A stretch of DNA of 64,000 nucleotides from Streptomyces sp. NBC_01314 (GCF_041435215.1 NZ_CP108394.1:5642001-5706000), one strand, 5' to 3'; shown: positions 1-9,668, counted from the stretch's first letter. The notes: a model not told the origin generated them from the letters alone. A program made the numbers and translations.

Positions 1-12
1 ACCGCTTCGCTG

Positions 13-96
13 TGCGCGAGGGGGGAGTTGAACCCCCACGCCCTTGCGGGCACTGGAACCTGAATCCAGCGCGTCTGCCTATTCCGCCACCCGCGC
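13..96 (-). tRNA. tRNA-Leu (anticodon CAG)
   Basis: The minus strand folds as a long-variable-arm (class II) tRNA of 84 nt. The acceptor arms are GCGCGGG and CTCGCGC, the anticodon stem is CTGGA/TCCAG around the loop TTCAGGT (anticodon CAG), and the T arm carries GGTTCAACTCC. The extra arm GCCCGCAAGGGC is typical of tRNA-Leu. No CCA end is encoded: the sequence after the discriminator A is not CCA. Confidence 0.95.
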
Positions 97-581
97 ATTA
101 GGTGTGTCTTCAGGCCCCGTTCCTTGCGGTGTTGGTGCCTTCCGACATCGAGAAGATTAGCACGCTGGAGAGGGTGGCTTCACATCCCTTATCCGCGGCC
201 GGCCCGCCCCACGACGACGTGACCCGGTCGACCAGCACGGACCGAACACACGGCCCTTCCGGCCACGTATCAACGCGTGCTGGTTCACGTATCAACCTCG
301 TACCGGTCCCGGACATCTCCACTGGAGAGGGACGGGGTGCACAGTCCGGTGCGGGACACTGGTCTCGTACCGCCTCTACGATCCTTGGCAGAGTTCGGAC
401 GGGGTAGTTCGAAGAAGAGCTCCGGTGGGAATCCGGGAAGGGACTTCAGTGGGCGTCGAGACCGGGTGACACCGATCGACCGGGCCGACGGGGGGAACCA
501 GCCGATTTCCCGGCGCGTGGATACGATCAGTAAGCAGTACCGACCCGGTACGCCGAGCGGTGACGACGGAGGAGGTGCCCC
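97..581. other. Gene-free stretch between tRNA-Leu and fhaA
   Basis: These 485 bases lie between the divergent tRNA-Leu and fhaA genes, so promoters for both are expected here. I see no convincing coding frame and no strong hairpin. The only clear element is the fhaA ribosome binding site GGAGGAGG at about 569-576. Confidence 0.5.
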
Positions 582-1427
582 ATGGGAGTCCTGAAGAAGT
601 TCGAGCAACGTCTCGAAGGTCTGGTCAACGGCACCTTCGCCAAGGTGTTCAAGTCCGAGGTCCAGCCCGTGGAGATCGCGGGAGCACTCCAGCGGGAGTG
701 CGACAACAACGCCACCATCTGGAACCGCGACCGCACGGTCGTCCCCAACGACTTCATCGTGGAGCTGAGCACGCCCGACTTCGAGCGCCTCAGCCCCTAC
801 TCCGGCCAGCTCGGCGACGAGCTCGCCGGCATGGTGCGCGACTACGCCAAGCAGCAGCGCTACACCTTCATGGGTGCCATCAAGGTCAATCTGGAGAAGG
901 CCGACGACCTCGACACCGGTCTGTACCGGGTACGCAGCCGTACGCTCGCCTCCTCCACCGACCAGCAGGCCCCCTCGGGCGCCCCGGCGAGCCCCGCCGC
1001 GGGCCGCCCCGGCGGTTACGGCTACCCGCCCACCGCGGCACCCGCTGGTGCCCCGCCCATGCCGGCCACGCCACCGCCCGGCGGTGGCCGTCCCGGCGCC
1101 GCCCCGCTCGGCCAGCGGCCGCCTACCGCTCCGGCGGCCGGCGGGCGCATGCGCTACTGGATCGAGATCAACGGCACCCGCCATCAGATCTCCCGCCCGA
1201 CGCTGGTACTGGGACGCAGCACGGAAGCCGACGTGCGGATCGACGACCCCGGCGTCTCCCGCCGGCACTGCGAGATCCGGACCGGAACGCCCTCGACGAT
1301 CCAAGATCTCGGATCCACCAACGGCATCGTGGTGGACGGGCAGCACACCACCCGCGCTACGCTCCGCGACGGCTCGCGGATCGTCGTGGGCAGCAGCACC
1401 ATCATTTACCGGCAAGCCGAAGGGTGA
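582..1427 (+). CDS. fhaA: FhaA-type FHA domain protein (DUF3662-FHA)
   Basis: A 281-residue cytoplasmic phosphothreonine-binding adaptor. The N-terminal ~125 residues are the DUF3662 domain (start MGVLKKFEQRLEGL). A Gly/Pro/Ala-rich linker of about 65 residues follows. The C-terminal FHA domain has the expected LGRS, SRRH and GSTNG motifs, so phosphopeptide binding should be intact. The ATG is preceded by a strong GGAGGAGG site. It is the first gene of fhaA-fhaB-pstP-rodA-pbpA-pknB, an order conserved in actinobacteria. In Mycobacterium the orthologue is a PknB substrate and binds the phosphorylated pseudokinase part of MviN/MurJ. A similar role is inferred here, because a MurJ and a separate pseudokinase lie at 47.7-51.8 kb. 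Confidence 0.93.
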   Translation: MGVLKKFEQRLEGLVNGTFAKVFKSEVQPVEIAGALQRECDNNATIWNRDRTVVPNDFIVELSTPDFERLSPYSGQLGDELAGMVRDYAKQQRYTFMGAIKVNLEKADDLDTGLYRVRSRTLASSTDQQAPSGAPASPAAGRPGGYGYPPTAAPAGAPPMPATPPPGGGRPGAAPLGQRPPTAPAAGGRMRYWIEINGTRHQISRPTLVLGRSTEADVRIDDPGVSRRHCEIRTGTPSTIQDLGSTNGIVVDGQHTTRATLRDGSRIVVGSSTIIYRQAEG

Positions 1428-1437
1428 AGCGGGGGCA

Positions 1438-1971
1438 ATGTCAGAGCTGACCCTCACGGTCATGCGGCTGGGTTTCCTGGCCGTACTGTGGCTGTTCGTG
1501 ATCGTGGCCGTGCAGGTCATCCGCAGCGACCTGTTCGGTACGCGCGTCACCCAGCGGGGGTCGCGCCGGGAGGCCGCGCGGCCACAGCAGGCCGCGCGCC
1601 AGGCCGCCCCTCCACAGCAACGCGGCCAGCAGCCCGCGCCCGCCACCGGCGGCGGCGGCGGGCGCCGCGGGCGCAACGCCCCGACCAAACTCGTCGTCAG
1701 CGAGGGCACGCTGACGGGCACCACCGTGGCGCTGCAGGGCCAGACAATCAGCCTGGGCCGTGCACACGACTCCACGATCGTGCTGGACGACGACTACGCC
1801 TCCAGCCGGCACGCCCGGATCTACCCGGACCGCGACGGCCAGTGGATCGTCGAGGACCTGGGGTCCACCAACGGCACGTATCTCGACCGGAACCGACTGA
1901 CGACTCCCACGCCGATTCCGCTCGGCGCGCCGATCCGCATCGGCAAGACCGTCATCGAGCTGCGGAAGTAG
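1438..1971 (+). CDS. fhaB: FhaB/FipA-type membrane-anchored FHA protein
   Basis: A 177-residue protein. One N-terminal transmembrane segment (about residues 5-25, rich in Leu, Val and Phe) is followed by an Arg/Gln/Ala-rich linker and a C-terminal FHA domain with LGRAHDS, SSRHAR and GSTNGTY motifs. I chose the ATG at 1438, ten bases after the fhaA stop and behind a GGGGG-rich site, because the frame further upstream only repeats fhaA sequence in another frame. It probably docks PknB-phosphorylated partners at the membrane. In mycobacteria FhaB (FipA) bridges phosphorylated FtsZ and FtsQ; whether it does so here is not visible. Confidence 0.92.
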   Translation: MSELTLTVMRLGFLAVLWLFVIVAVQVIRSDLFGTRVTQRGSRREAARPQQAARQAAPPQQRGQQPAPATGGGGGRRGRNAPTKLVVSEGTLTGTTVALQGQTISLGRAHDSTIVLDDDYASSRHARIYPDRDGQWIVEDLGSTNGTYLDRNRLTTPTPIPLGAPIRIGKTVIELRK

Positions 1972-2099
1972 TGCTACATCATGAATAGGCGCGAGCGGAG
2001 CGAGCACGCAGCGGCGGCCCCCACCAAGGGCTCCGGCGCGCTCCCGACCGGAGGGTGGGCACCGTGCGGATGTACCCGGAGCCGACAGGCGAGGTGCGC

Positions 2100-3629
2100 A
2101 TGAGTCTGTCACTGCGCTTCGCCGCCGGATCGCACAAAGGCATGATCCGCGAGGGCAACGAGGACTCGGGCTACGCCGGTCCCCGGCTGCTCGCGATCGC
2201 CGACGGCATGGGCGGCCAAGCCGCCGGCGAGGTCGCCTCCTCCGAGGTGATCTCCACCCTCGTCACGCTCGACGACGACATCCCCGGCTCCGACATCCTC
2301 ACCTCCCTCGGCACCGCCGTGCAGCGCGCCAACGACCAACTGCGCGCGATGGTCGAGGAGGACCCCCAGCTGGAGGGCATGGGCACCACGCTCACCGCCC
2401 TGCTGTGGACCGGTCAGCGACTCGGCCTCGTGCATGTCGGCGACTCACGCGCGTACCTCCTCAGGGACGGCGTCCTCACCCAGATCACCCAGGACCACAC
2501 CTGGGTCCAGCGTCTGGTCGACGAGGGCCGCATCACCGAGGAGGAGGCCACGACCCACCCGCAGCGCTCCCTGCTGATGCGCGCGCTGGGCAGCGGCGAC
2601 CACGTCGAGCCCGACCTCTCCATCCGCGAGGTCCGCGCCGGAGACCGGTACCTGATCTGCTCCGACGGACTGTCCGGCGTCGTCTCCCACCAGACGATGG
2701 AGGAGACCCTCGCCAGCTACCAGGGCCCGCAGGAGACCGTGCAGGAGCTGATCCAGCTCGCGCTGCGCGGCGGCGGTCCGGACAACATCACGGTCATCAT
2801 CGCCGACGTCCTCGATCTCGACACCGGAGACACCCTCGCCGGGCAGCTCTCCGACACCCCGGTCGTGGTCGGCGCGGTCGCCGAGAACCAGCTCCACCTG
2901 CAGGACAACGGCATCATGCAGACCCCGGCCGGCCGCGCCTCCGGGCTCGGCCGCCACGGGCACGGACAGGGCGGCGGCGAGTTCGGCCCGCCCGGCTCCG
3001 GCGACAGCACCGGGTACATGCCGGCCTCGGGCAGCTTCAACGACTACTCGGACGACGACTTCGTCAAGCCGCACAAGAAGCGCAGGTGGCTGAAGAGATC
3101 CTTCTTCGGCATCCTCGCGCTCGCCGTGGTCGGCGGGGGCCTGTACAGCGGTTACCGCTGGACGCAGACGCAGTACTACGTCGGCTCCAACGACGACCAT
3201 GTGGCGCTGTACCGCGGCATCAGCCAGGACCTGGCCTGGATCTCGCTCTCGAAGGTGCAGAAGGACCACCCCGAGATCGAACTCAAGTACCTCCCGCCCT
3301 ACCAGCAGAAGCTGGTCGAGGCCACGATCGCCGAAGGCGGTCTGAACGACGCCGAGAAGAAGATCACGGAGCTCTCCACCCAGGCGTCGGCGTGCAAGAA
3401 GAACGCCGAGCGCCGTGAGGCGGCGGACAACAACGCCAAGACCGGCGAGGGCGAGGCCGGCGGAGTCACGGGAACCACGAAGACCTCCCTCACGTCCAAG
3501 GCCACACCGTCCCCGACGTCGAAACCGTCGACGTCCCCGACCCCGACCCAGACCGCACCCACACCGTCGACCGGCCCCAGCCTCTCGGAGGAGGAGCAGG
3601 AACTGGTCTCACGGTGCGGTGAGCAGTAG
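2100..3629 (+). CDS. pstP: PP2C-family Ser/Thr protein phosphatase PstP
   Basis: A 509-residue membrane phosphatase that reverses PknB phosphorylation. The PP2C catalytic domain covers about residues 1-235 and shows the metal-binding motifs GNEDSG, ADGMGG, HVGDSRAY and GGPDNIT. A low-complexity stretch, then a basic KKRRW segment and one transmembrane helix near residues 340-360, lead to an extracellular part ending in a Thr/Pro/Ser-rich tail. Starts at 2055 and 2070 are possible in frame. I chose ATG 2100 because GAGGT lies four bases upstream and MSLSLRFAAGSHKG matches the family N-terminus. It lies in one operon with pknB, its presumed opposing kinase. Confidence 0.94.
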   Translation: MSLSLRFAAGSHKGMIREGNEDSGYAGPRLLAIADGMGGQAAGEVASSEVISTLVTLDDDIPGSDILTSLGTAVQRANDQLRAMVEEDPQLEGMGTTLTALLWTGQRLGLVHVGDSRAYLLRDGVLTQITQDHTWVQRLVDEGRITEEEATTHPQRSLLMRALGSGDHVEPDLSIREVRAGDRYLICSDGLSGVVSHQTMEETLASYQGPQETVQELIQLALRGGGPDNITVIIADVLDLDTGDTLAGQLSDTPVVVGAVAENQLHLQDNGIMQTPAGRASGLGRHGHGQGGGEFGPPGSGDSTGYMPASGSFNDYSDDDFVKPHKKRRWLKRSFFGILALAVVGGGLYSGYRWTQTQYYVGSNDDHVALYRGISQDLAWISLSKVQKDHPEIELKYLPPYQQKLVEATIAEGGLNDAEKKITELSTQASACKKNAERREAADNNAKTGEGEAGGVTGTTKTSLTSKATPSPTSKPSTSPTPTQTAPTPSTGPSLSEEEQELVSRCGEQ

Positions 3630-3656
3630 GCAAGCCGCGAGGGGCCCACTCACACG

Positions 3657-5108
3657 ATGAGCAGTACTACCAACCCATCGACGCAGCACACGTCCACGAT
3701 CGGCGCGATCGGCACCCCGAGCCGACGCAACACCGAGCTGGCGCTGCTGGCGTTCGCGGTCGTCATCCCGGTGTTCGCCTACGTCAACGTGGGTCTCGCC
3801 CTGAACGACGAGGTCCCGGCCGGTCTGGCCGCGTACGGCATCGGCCTCGGCGTGCTGGCCGGCATCGGCCACCTCGTCGTACGCAAGTTCGCGCCGTACG
3901 CGGACCCGCTGCTGCTGCCCCTGGCCACACTGCTGAACGGCCTGGGGCTGGTGGCCATCTGGCGGCTGGACCAGTCGAGCCTCCTGCGAGGCCTCGGTGT
4001 GGCCGGTGGAAAGGCGACCAACCAGCTGATCTACACGGCGATGGGCATCGCGCTCCTCATCGCCGTGCTGATCTTCCTCAAGGACCACCGCACCCTGCAG
4101 CGCTACACCTACATCTCCATGGTCGGTGCGCTGGTCCTGCTGCTGCTCCCCCTGGTCCCGGGCCTGGGCGCCGACATCACCTACGGCGCCAAGATCTGGA
4201 TCCAGGTCGGCAGCTTCACCATCCAGCCCGGCGAGTTCGCCAAGATCGTGCTGGCGGTGTTCTTCGCCGGCTACCTGATGGTGAAGCGCGACGCGCTCGC
4301 GCTGGCCAGCCGCCGCTTCATGGGCCTGTACCTACCGCGCGGCCGCGACCTCGGCCCGATCATCGTCGTCTGGGCGATCTCGATCCTCATCCTGGTCTTC
4401 GAGACCGACCTCGGTACCTCGCTCCTGTTCTTCGGCATGTTCGTGATCATGCTGTACGTCGCCACCGAGCGGACCAGCTGGATCGTCTTCGGTCTGCTGA
4501 TGTCCGCGGCCGGCGCCGTCGGCGTGGCCAGCTTCGAACCGCACGTCCAGACCCGTGTCCAGGCCTGGCTCGACCCGTACCGCGAGTACCAGCTCAGCCG
4601 CGCCGGGACCAGCGACGGCATCGTCCACTCCGAGCAGGCCATGCAGGCCCTGTGGGCGTTCGGCTCCGGTGGCACCCTCGGCACCGGCTGGGGCCAGGGC
4701 CACTCCGAGCTCATCCGGTTCGCCGCCAACTCCGACTTCATCCTCGCCACCTTCGGTGAGGAACTGGGACTGGCCGGCGTGATGGCGATCCTGCTGCTCT
4801 ACGGCCTGATCGTGGAGCGCGGCATCCGCACCGCCCTCGCCGCCCGCGACCCGTTCGGCAAGCTGCTCGCCATCGGCCTGTCCGGCGCGTTCGCCCTCCA
4901 GGTCTTCGTCGTCGCCGGCGGCGTGATGGGCCTCATCCCCCTGACCGGTATGACGATGCCCTTCCTGGCGTACGGCGGTTCCTCCGTCATCGCCAACTGG
5001 GCACTCATCGGCATTCTGATCAGAATCAGCGACACCGCGCGCCGGCCCGCGCCCGCCCCCGCCCCGAACCCCGATGCCGAGATGACCCAGGTGGTCCGCC
5101 CGTCATGA
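3657..5108 (+). CDS. rodA: SEDS-family peptidoglycan glycosyltransferase RodA (FtsW/RodA/SpoVE)
   Basis: A 483-residue polytopic protein with about ten to twelve hydrophobic helices and SEDS signatures, including IQPGEFAKI and the late motifs FGEELGL, GLIPLTGMTMPF and YGGSS. It polymerises lipid II into glycan strands and works with a class B PBP. The next gene, pbpA, overlaps it by four bases (ATGA), so the two are translationally coupled. Being beside pbpA rather than ftsZ makes a RodA/elongation assignment more likely than FtsW, although Streptomyces carry several SEDS proteins with specialised roles. Confidence 0.92.
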   Translation: MSSTTNPSTQHTSTIGAIGTPSRRNTELALLAFAVVIPVFAYVNVGLALNDEVPAGLAAYGIGLGVLAGIGHLVVRKFAPYADPLLLPLATLLNGLGLVAIWRLDQSSLLRGLGVAGGKATNQLIYTAMGIALLIAVLIFLKDHRTLQRYTYISMVGALVLLLLPLVPGLGADITYGAKIWIQVGSFTIQPGEFAKIVLAVFFAGYLMVKRDALALASRRFMGLYLPRGRDLGPIIVVWAISILILVFETDLGTSLLFFGMFVIMLYVATERTSWIVFGLLMSAAGAVGVASFEPHVQTRVQAWLDPYREYQLSRAGTSDGIVHSEQAMQALWAFGSGGTLGTGWGQGHSELIRFAANSDFILATFGEELGLAGVMAILLLYGLIVERGIRTALAARDPFGKLLAIGLSGAFALQVFVVAGGVMGLIPLTGMTMPFLAYGGSSVIANWALIGILIRISDTARRPAPAPAPNPDAEMTQVVRPS

Positions 5109-6574
5109 ACAAACCTCTGCGCCGCATCGCGATCTTCTGCGGGCTCCTGGTCCTCGCCCTGCTCATCCGCAACAACTGGCTCCAGTACGTCCAGGCGGAT
5201 TCCCTTGCCACCCACAAGGACAACCGGCGCGTCGCCATCGAGCGCTATGCCACGCCTCGTGGCGACATCATCGTCGACGGCAAGGCCATCACCGGGTCCG
5301 CCGCTTCCAAGGGCCTCGACTACAAGTACAAGCGCACCTGGAAGAACGGCGAGATGTGGGCGCCGGTCACCGGCTATTCCTCGCAGATCGTCGGCGCCTC
5401 CCAGCTGGAGAACCTCGAGGACGGCATCCTCACCGGCAACGACGACCGGCTCTTCTTCCGGAACACGCTGGACATGGTCACCGGCAAGAAGAAGGAGGGC
5501 GGCAGCGTCGTCACCACCCTCAACGCCGCAGCGCAGAAGGCGGCCTTCGAGGGCCTCGGTGACAAGAAGGGCGCCGTCGCCGCGCTCGACCCGAAGACCG
5601 GCGCAATCCTCGCCCTGGCCTCCACTCCCTCGTACGACCCGTCGACCTTCGCCGGCATCAGCAACAAGGACAGCGAGACCTTCACGAAGCTGGACAAGGA
5701 CTCCGACAAGCCGATGCTGAACCGCGCGCTGCGCGAGACCTACCCGCCGGGCTCCACCTTCAAGGTGGTCACGGCCGCCGCGGCGCTGGAGAACGACATC
5801 GTCTCGGGCATCGACGACAAGACGAGCACGCCCGACCCGTACCAGCTGCCCGGCACGAAGACCGACCTCACCAACGAGCACGGCGTGTGCAAGAACGCCA
5901 CCCTTCGTTACGCGCTGATGGTCTCCTGCAACACCGTCTTCGCGAAGATGTCGGACAACGTCGGCAACGAGAAGATGCGTGAGCAGGCCGCGAAGTTCGG
6001 CTTCAACGAGGACGAGCTGGACGTCCCGGTCCGCGCCGCCGAGAGTGTCTACCCCGAGGACAACGCGCCGCAGAACGCCATGGACGGCATCGGTCAGGCC
6101 TCCAACCGCAGCACCCCGCTGCAGATGGCCATGGTCGCCTCGGCCGTGGCCAACGACGGCGAGCTGATGAAGCCGTACATGGTCGACCAACTGCGCGCCT
6201 CCAACCTCGACGTCATCGAGACGCACGAGCCCGAGACGCTCTCCCAGGCGGTCTCACCGGACACCGCCCAGGCACTGCAGGACATGATGGAGACCGTCGT
6301 CAGCGACCCGCAGGGCACGGGCGGCAGGGCGAAGATCGGCGGCGGTGTCACCGTCGGCGGCAAGACCGGCACCGCGCAGCACGGTGTGAACAACAAGGAG
6401 AAGCCGTACGCCTGGTTCATCTCGTACGCCAAGCTCAGCGACGGCAGCTCGCCGGTCGCCGTGGCCGTGGTCGTCGAGGACAGTGACGCCGAGCGTGGCG
6501 ACATCTCCGGTGGCGGTCTCGCCGCCCCGATCGCGAAGAGCGTGATGCAGGCAGTGATCAACAGCAAGAAGTGA
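5105..6574 (+). CDS. pbpA: Class B penicillin-binding protein PbpA (transpeptidase)
   Basis: A 489-residue protein with an N-terminal transmembrane anchor (about residues 8-25), a PBP dimerisation region and a transpeptidase domain. The active-site motifs are STFK with Ser at about residue 217, SCN at about 274, and KTGT at about 420. It cross-links peptidoglycan in partnership with the overlapping upstream rodA. The ATG overlaps the rodA stop. Of the two PBPs in this window, this is the monofunctional one; the bifunctional one is at 59.6 kb. Confidence 0.94.
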   Translation: MNKPLRRIAIFCGLLVLALLIRNNWLQYVQADSLATHKDNRRVAIERYATPRGDIIVDGKAITGSAASKGLDYKYKRTWKNGEMWAPVTGYSSQIVGASQLENLEDGILTGNDDRLFFRNTLDMVTGKKKEGGSVVTTLNAAAQKAAFEGLGDKKGAVAALDPKTGAILALASTPSYDPSTFAGISNKDSETFTKLDKDSDKPMLNRALRETYPPGSTFKVVTAAAALENDIVSGIDDKTSTPDPYQLPGTKTDLTNEHGVCKNATLRYALMVSCNTVFAKMSDNVGNEKMREQAAKFGFNEDELDVPVRAAESVYPEDNAPQNAMDGIGQASNRSTPLQMAMVASAVANDGELMKPYMVDQLRASNLDVIETHEPETLSQAVSPDTAQALQDMMETVVSDPQGTGGRAKIGGGVTVGGKTGTAQHGVNNKEKPYAWFISYAKLSDGSSPVAVAVVVEDSDAERGDISGGGLAAPIAKSVMQAVINSKK

Positions 6575-6742
6575 CCCCGCTCACGTCACCTTCACATCGG
6601 TGCACGTTGCGATACCGGTCCTGTATCGGGTGACGCGGTTGGCCAGGTCACAGAGGGCGAGCCGGGTACCGTATCCCGGAGCACAGCCGCCGGACCACAC
6701 ATGGGTGCGGTCGGGACCGACGGAGAGGGCTGGTAGCAAGCT

Positions 6743-8731
6743 ATGGAAGAGCCGCGTCGCCTCGGCGGCCGGTACGAGCTGGGCCAGGTGCTCGGCCGTG
6801 GTGGCATGGCGGAGGTCTACCTCGCGATGGACACCCGCCTCGGCCGCACCGTGGCGGTGAAGACGCTGCGAGCGGACCTCGCGCGCGACCCCACCTTCCA
6901 GGCCAGGTTCCGCCGGGAGGCCCAGTCGGCCGCCTCACTCAACCACCCCGCGATCGTGGCGGTGTACGACACGGGCGAGGACTACATCGACGGGGTCTCG
7001 ATCCCGTACATCGTCATGGAGTACGTCGAGGGTTCCACCCTCCGTGAGCTCCTCCACAGCGGCCGCAGGCTGCTGCCGGAGCGCTCCATGGAGATGACCA
7101 TCGGCATCCTCCAGGGCCTGGAGTACGCCCACCGCAACCAGATCGTCCACCGCGACATCAAGCCTGCCAACGTCATGCTGACGCGCAACGGCCAGGTCAA
7201 GGTCATGGACTTCGGCATCGCCCGCGCCATGGGCGACTCCGGCATGACGATGACGCAGACGTCCGCGGTCATCGGCACCGCCCAGTACCTCTCCCCGGAG
7301 CAGGCCAAGGGCGAGCAGGTGGACGCCCGTTCAGACCTGTACTCGACGGGCTGTCTGCTCTACGAACTGCTCACGGTCCGCCCACCGTTCATCGGTGACT
7401 CCCCCGTGGCGGTCGCATACCAGCACGTACGGGAGGAGCCGCAGCCCCCGAGCGTCTTCGACCCGGAGATCACGCCGGAGATGGACGCCATCGTCCTGCG
7501 TGCGCTGGTCAAGGACCCGGACTACCGCTACCAGTCCGCCGACGAGATGCGCGCCGACATCGAGGCCTGCCTCGACGGCCAGCCCGTCGCGGCCACCGCG
7601 GCCATGGGCTCGGTCGGCTACGGCGGCTACCCCGACGACCAGCCGACCACCGCCCTGCGCGCCGACGCCGGTGCCACGACGATGCTGCCACCGGTCGGCC
7701 CGGACGACGGCTACGGCTACGACGACCGCCAGGGCCGCCGCCGACAGCAGAAGAAGAACAACACCTCGACGATCCTCCTGGTCCTCGCGGGTGTGCTGGT
7801 GCTGATCGGCGCGATCCTCATCGGCAGGTGGATGTTCCCGGGGAACGACGCCTCCAAGGAGACGTTCAAGAACCCCAGCTTCGTCGGACAGTCAGAGGCC
7901 GAGGCCAAGAGATCAGCAATCAATGTTGATCTCGAGGTGGCGGTCACCAAAGACGAGTGCGAGAACCAGAAGACCGGCAACGTCTGCAGCCAGAATCCTG
8001 CCGCCGGCGATCCGGTCAAAAAGGGCGACACCATTGCCCTGGTGATCTCGACGGGCGCTCCGAAGATCACGGTTCCCGACGTCCAGGGCATCAAGTTCGA
8101 CGAGGCCGAGGCCCAGCTCACGGACAAGGGCTTCAAGGTCGAGAAGAAGACCGAGGAGTCCGAACGCACCGCAGGCATCGTGATCGCCCAGGACCCGGAC
8201 GGCGGAAAGATCGAAAAGGGCTCCACGGTCACGCTGACGGTCGCCAAGGCTCCGGACAAGGAAACCGTCCCGGACGTGTCCCGGCAGAGCTGTGACGCAG
8301 CCAAGAACCAGATGGCGGCCAACAACCTCGTCGGCACCTGCACCGAGGTCGAGACCGACGACGACAACCTCGTCGGCAAGGTCGTCGCGACCACCCCCGA
8401 GGCGGGCTCCGAGCTCAACAAGGGCGACACGGTGACCATCCAGATCGGCAAGGCTGCCGAGGAGGAGGAGCCGGAGGCCGAGGTCCCGAACGTCGTCGGA
8501 CGGACCGTGGGCCAGGCCAAGCAGATCCTGCAGGCAGCCGGCTTCACCAACATCCAGTTCGCCAACGGCAGCGACCAGAGCGACACCGCGCTGGTCACTG
8601 ACCAAGACCCGGACGGCGGCAACGACGCCGACCCGACCCAGACGACGATCACCCTCGCGTCGGTCGGCTTCGGCGGTAACAACGGCAACAACAACAATGG
8701 CGGGAGCGACGGCGGCGGCTTCTTCGGATAG
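6743..8731 (+). CDS. pknB: PASTA-domain receptor Ser/Thr protein kinase PknB
   Basis: A 662-residue membrane kinase. The kinase domain covers residues 1-275, with the Gly loop LGRGGMAEV, Lys40, the HRD motif ending at Asp138, DFG, and a Thr-rich activation loop (MTMTQTSAV). A juxtamembrane linker leads to one transmembrane helix near residues 341-362. Four PASTA repeats (about 375-645) follow, then a Gly/Asn-rich end. PASTA repeats bind peptidoglycan fragments or lipid II, so the kinase couples wall status to growth. It is separated from pbpA by 168 bases and may have its own promoter. It closes the operon and ends at a strong bidirectional terminator. Confidence 0.96.
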   Translation: MEEPRRLGGRYELGQVLGRGGMAEVYLAMDTRLGRTVAVKTLRADLARDPTFQARFRREAQSAASLNHPAIVAVYDTGEDYIDGVSIPYIVMEYVEGSTLRELLHSGRRLLPERSMEMTIGILQGLEYAHRNQIVHRDIKPANVMLTRNGQVKVMDFGIARAMGDSGMTMTQTSAVIGTAQYLSPEQAKGEQVDARSDLYSTGCLLYELLTVRPPFIGDSPVAVAYQHVREEPQPPSVFDPEITPEMDAIVLRALVKDPDYRYQSADEMRADIEACLDGQPVAATAAMGSVGYGGYPDDQPTTALRADAGATTMLPPVGPDDGYGYDDRQGRRRQQKKNNTSTILLVLAGVLVLIGAILIGRWMFPGNDASKETFKNPSFVGQSEAEAKRSAINVDLEVAVTKDECENQKTGNVCSQNPAAGDPVKKGDTIALVISTGAPKITVPDVQGIKFDEAEAQLTDKGFKVEKKTEESERTAGIVIAQDPDGGKIEKGSTVTLTVAKAPDKETVPDVSRQSCDAAKNQMAANNLVGTCTEVETDDDNLVGKVVATTPEAGSELNKGDTVTIQIGKAAEEEEPEAEVPNVVGRTVGQAKQILQAAGFTNIQFANGSDQSDTALVTDQDPDGGNDADPTQTTITLASVGFGGNNGNNNNGGSDGGGFFG

Positions 8732-8778
8732 CCCCACCGGTTCCCGCGACGAGGACTGATCCACCACCTCGTCCTGTG

Positions 8779-8832
8779 TGACGAAGGAGCCCCGGCACCC
8801 TCCCTGAAGGGGGTGCCGGGGCTCCTTCGTCA
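8779..8832. terminator. Bidirectional intrinsic terminator between pknB and sortase operon
   Basis: There is a perfect 20-bp stem (ACGAAGGAGCCCCGGCACCC at 8781-8800 against its complement at 8811-8830) with a 10-base loop, extendable by two pairs. It lies between convergent genes and ends only nine bases before a pair of parS sites. Confidence 0.9.
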
Positions 8833-8839
8833 TTGCGAT

Positions 8840-8853
8840 GTTTCACGTGAAAC
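8840..8853. other. parS: parS site (perfect)
   Basis: GTTTCACGTGAAAC is identical to the Streptomyces parS consensus bound by ParB. It is intergenic, between convergent pknB and the sortase operon, just after the terminator hairpin. Its partner is five bases downstream. Confidence 0.95.
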
Positions 8854-8858
8854 CGGCT

Positions 8859-8872
8859 GTTTCACGTGAAAC
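8859..8872. other. parS: parS site (perfect), tandem partner
   Basis: This is a second GTTTCACGTGAAAC, centre-to-centre 19 bp from the site at 8840, the closest parS pair in the window. It lies 30 bases beyond the stop codon of the sortase gene. Confidence 0.95.
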
Positions 8873-8902
8873 ATGCCCAAGGGCAGGAAACCGGCGAGAC
8901 AG

Positions 8903-9643
8903 CTACCGCAGTTCCTTCGGCAGCGTACGTTCCGCGTTAACGCGCTCCACCCGCTCCAGCTCGCCCCACACGACGAACCGGTACCGGGACGTGTAGACGG
9001 GCGTGCAGGTGGTGAGGGTGATGTACTTGCCGGCCTTCTTCCTGCCGGACTCCTTGGGGATGTTCGACAGGACCTTGACGTTGTACTTCGAGGTCTCGGT
9101 GAGGGTGTCGTAGACCTTGTAGACGTACCAGTTGTCGCGGGTCTCGAAGACGATGGAGTCGCCCTTGCCGAGCTTGTCGATGTTGTGGAACTTCGCGCCG
9201 TGGCCGTCGCGGTGGGCGGCGAGGGTGAAGTTGCCGTCCTTGTCGGAGCTGGGCAGCGTCGCCTTGACCGGGTTGGTGTAGTAGCCGGCGACGCCACCGT
9301 TGAGGATCTTGGTGGAGGTGCCCTTCTTCACCAGGACCTCGCCGTTGTTCATGGCGGGGACGTGCAGGAACCCGATGCCGTCCTTGATGTCCAGGGCGCC
9401 CGGACCGGTGTCGGAGGCCCAGTTGTCGCGGACCTTGTCCGCTTCCTTGTCCGCCTCGCGGTCGGCGAGCACGTTCGTCCACCACAGCGAGTAGACGACG
9501 AACAGGCCGAGCACCAGGCCCGCGGTGATGAGGAGTTCACCGAAGACACTGACCGCCATGGCCAGCCGGCTCATACGGCGGCGGCGCGGCGCGCTCTCGG
9601 GTGCGCCTGTCTTCTCTTCGGTGTCGTCGGTGGTCACTGCCAC
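8903..9643 (-). CDS. Class E sortase (distal copy)
   Basis: A 246-residue membrane transpeptidase that would join secreted proteins carrying a C-terminal sorting signal to peptidoglycan. The N-terminus is charged and cytoplasmic, one signal anchor lies at about residues 28-50, and a sortase fold follows. The active-site residues are present: His in AAHRDGHG, Cys213 in TLTTC, and a downstream Arg pair. The start is GTG with a GGAAG site. It is the last gene of a minus-strand operon, 25 bases after a second sortase. Class E sortases of Streptomyces recognise LAxTG signals of chaplins and other aerial-growth proteins. I cannot tell from sequence alone which copy corresponds to SrtE1 or SrtE2. 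Confidence 0.92.
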   Translation of the reverse strand: MAVTTDDTEEKTGAPESAPRRRRMSRLAMAVSVFGELLITAGLVLGLFVVYSLWWTNVLADREADKEADKVRDNWASDTGPGALDIKDGIGFLHVPAMNNGEVLVKKGTSTKILNGGVAGYYTNPVKATLPSSDKDGNFTLAAHRDGHGAKFHNIDKLGKGDSIVFETRDNWYVYKVYDTLTETSKYNVKVLSNIPKESGRKKAGKYITLTTCTPVYTSRYRFVVWGELERVERVNAERTLPKELR

Positions 9644-9668
9644 AGTTCTTCCGCCCTTGGTCGAGCCC

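Noticed and set aside
6610..6680. Inverted repeats CGATAC...GTATCG and CCGGGTACC...ATCCCGG before pknB
   Set aside because: Short, imperfect or unrelated to any known operator; too weak to list as a regulatory site.
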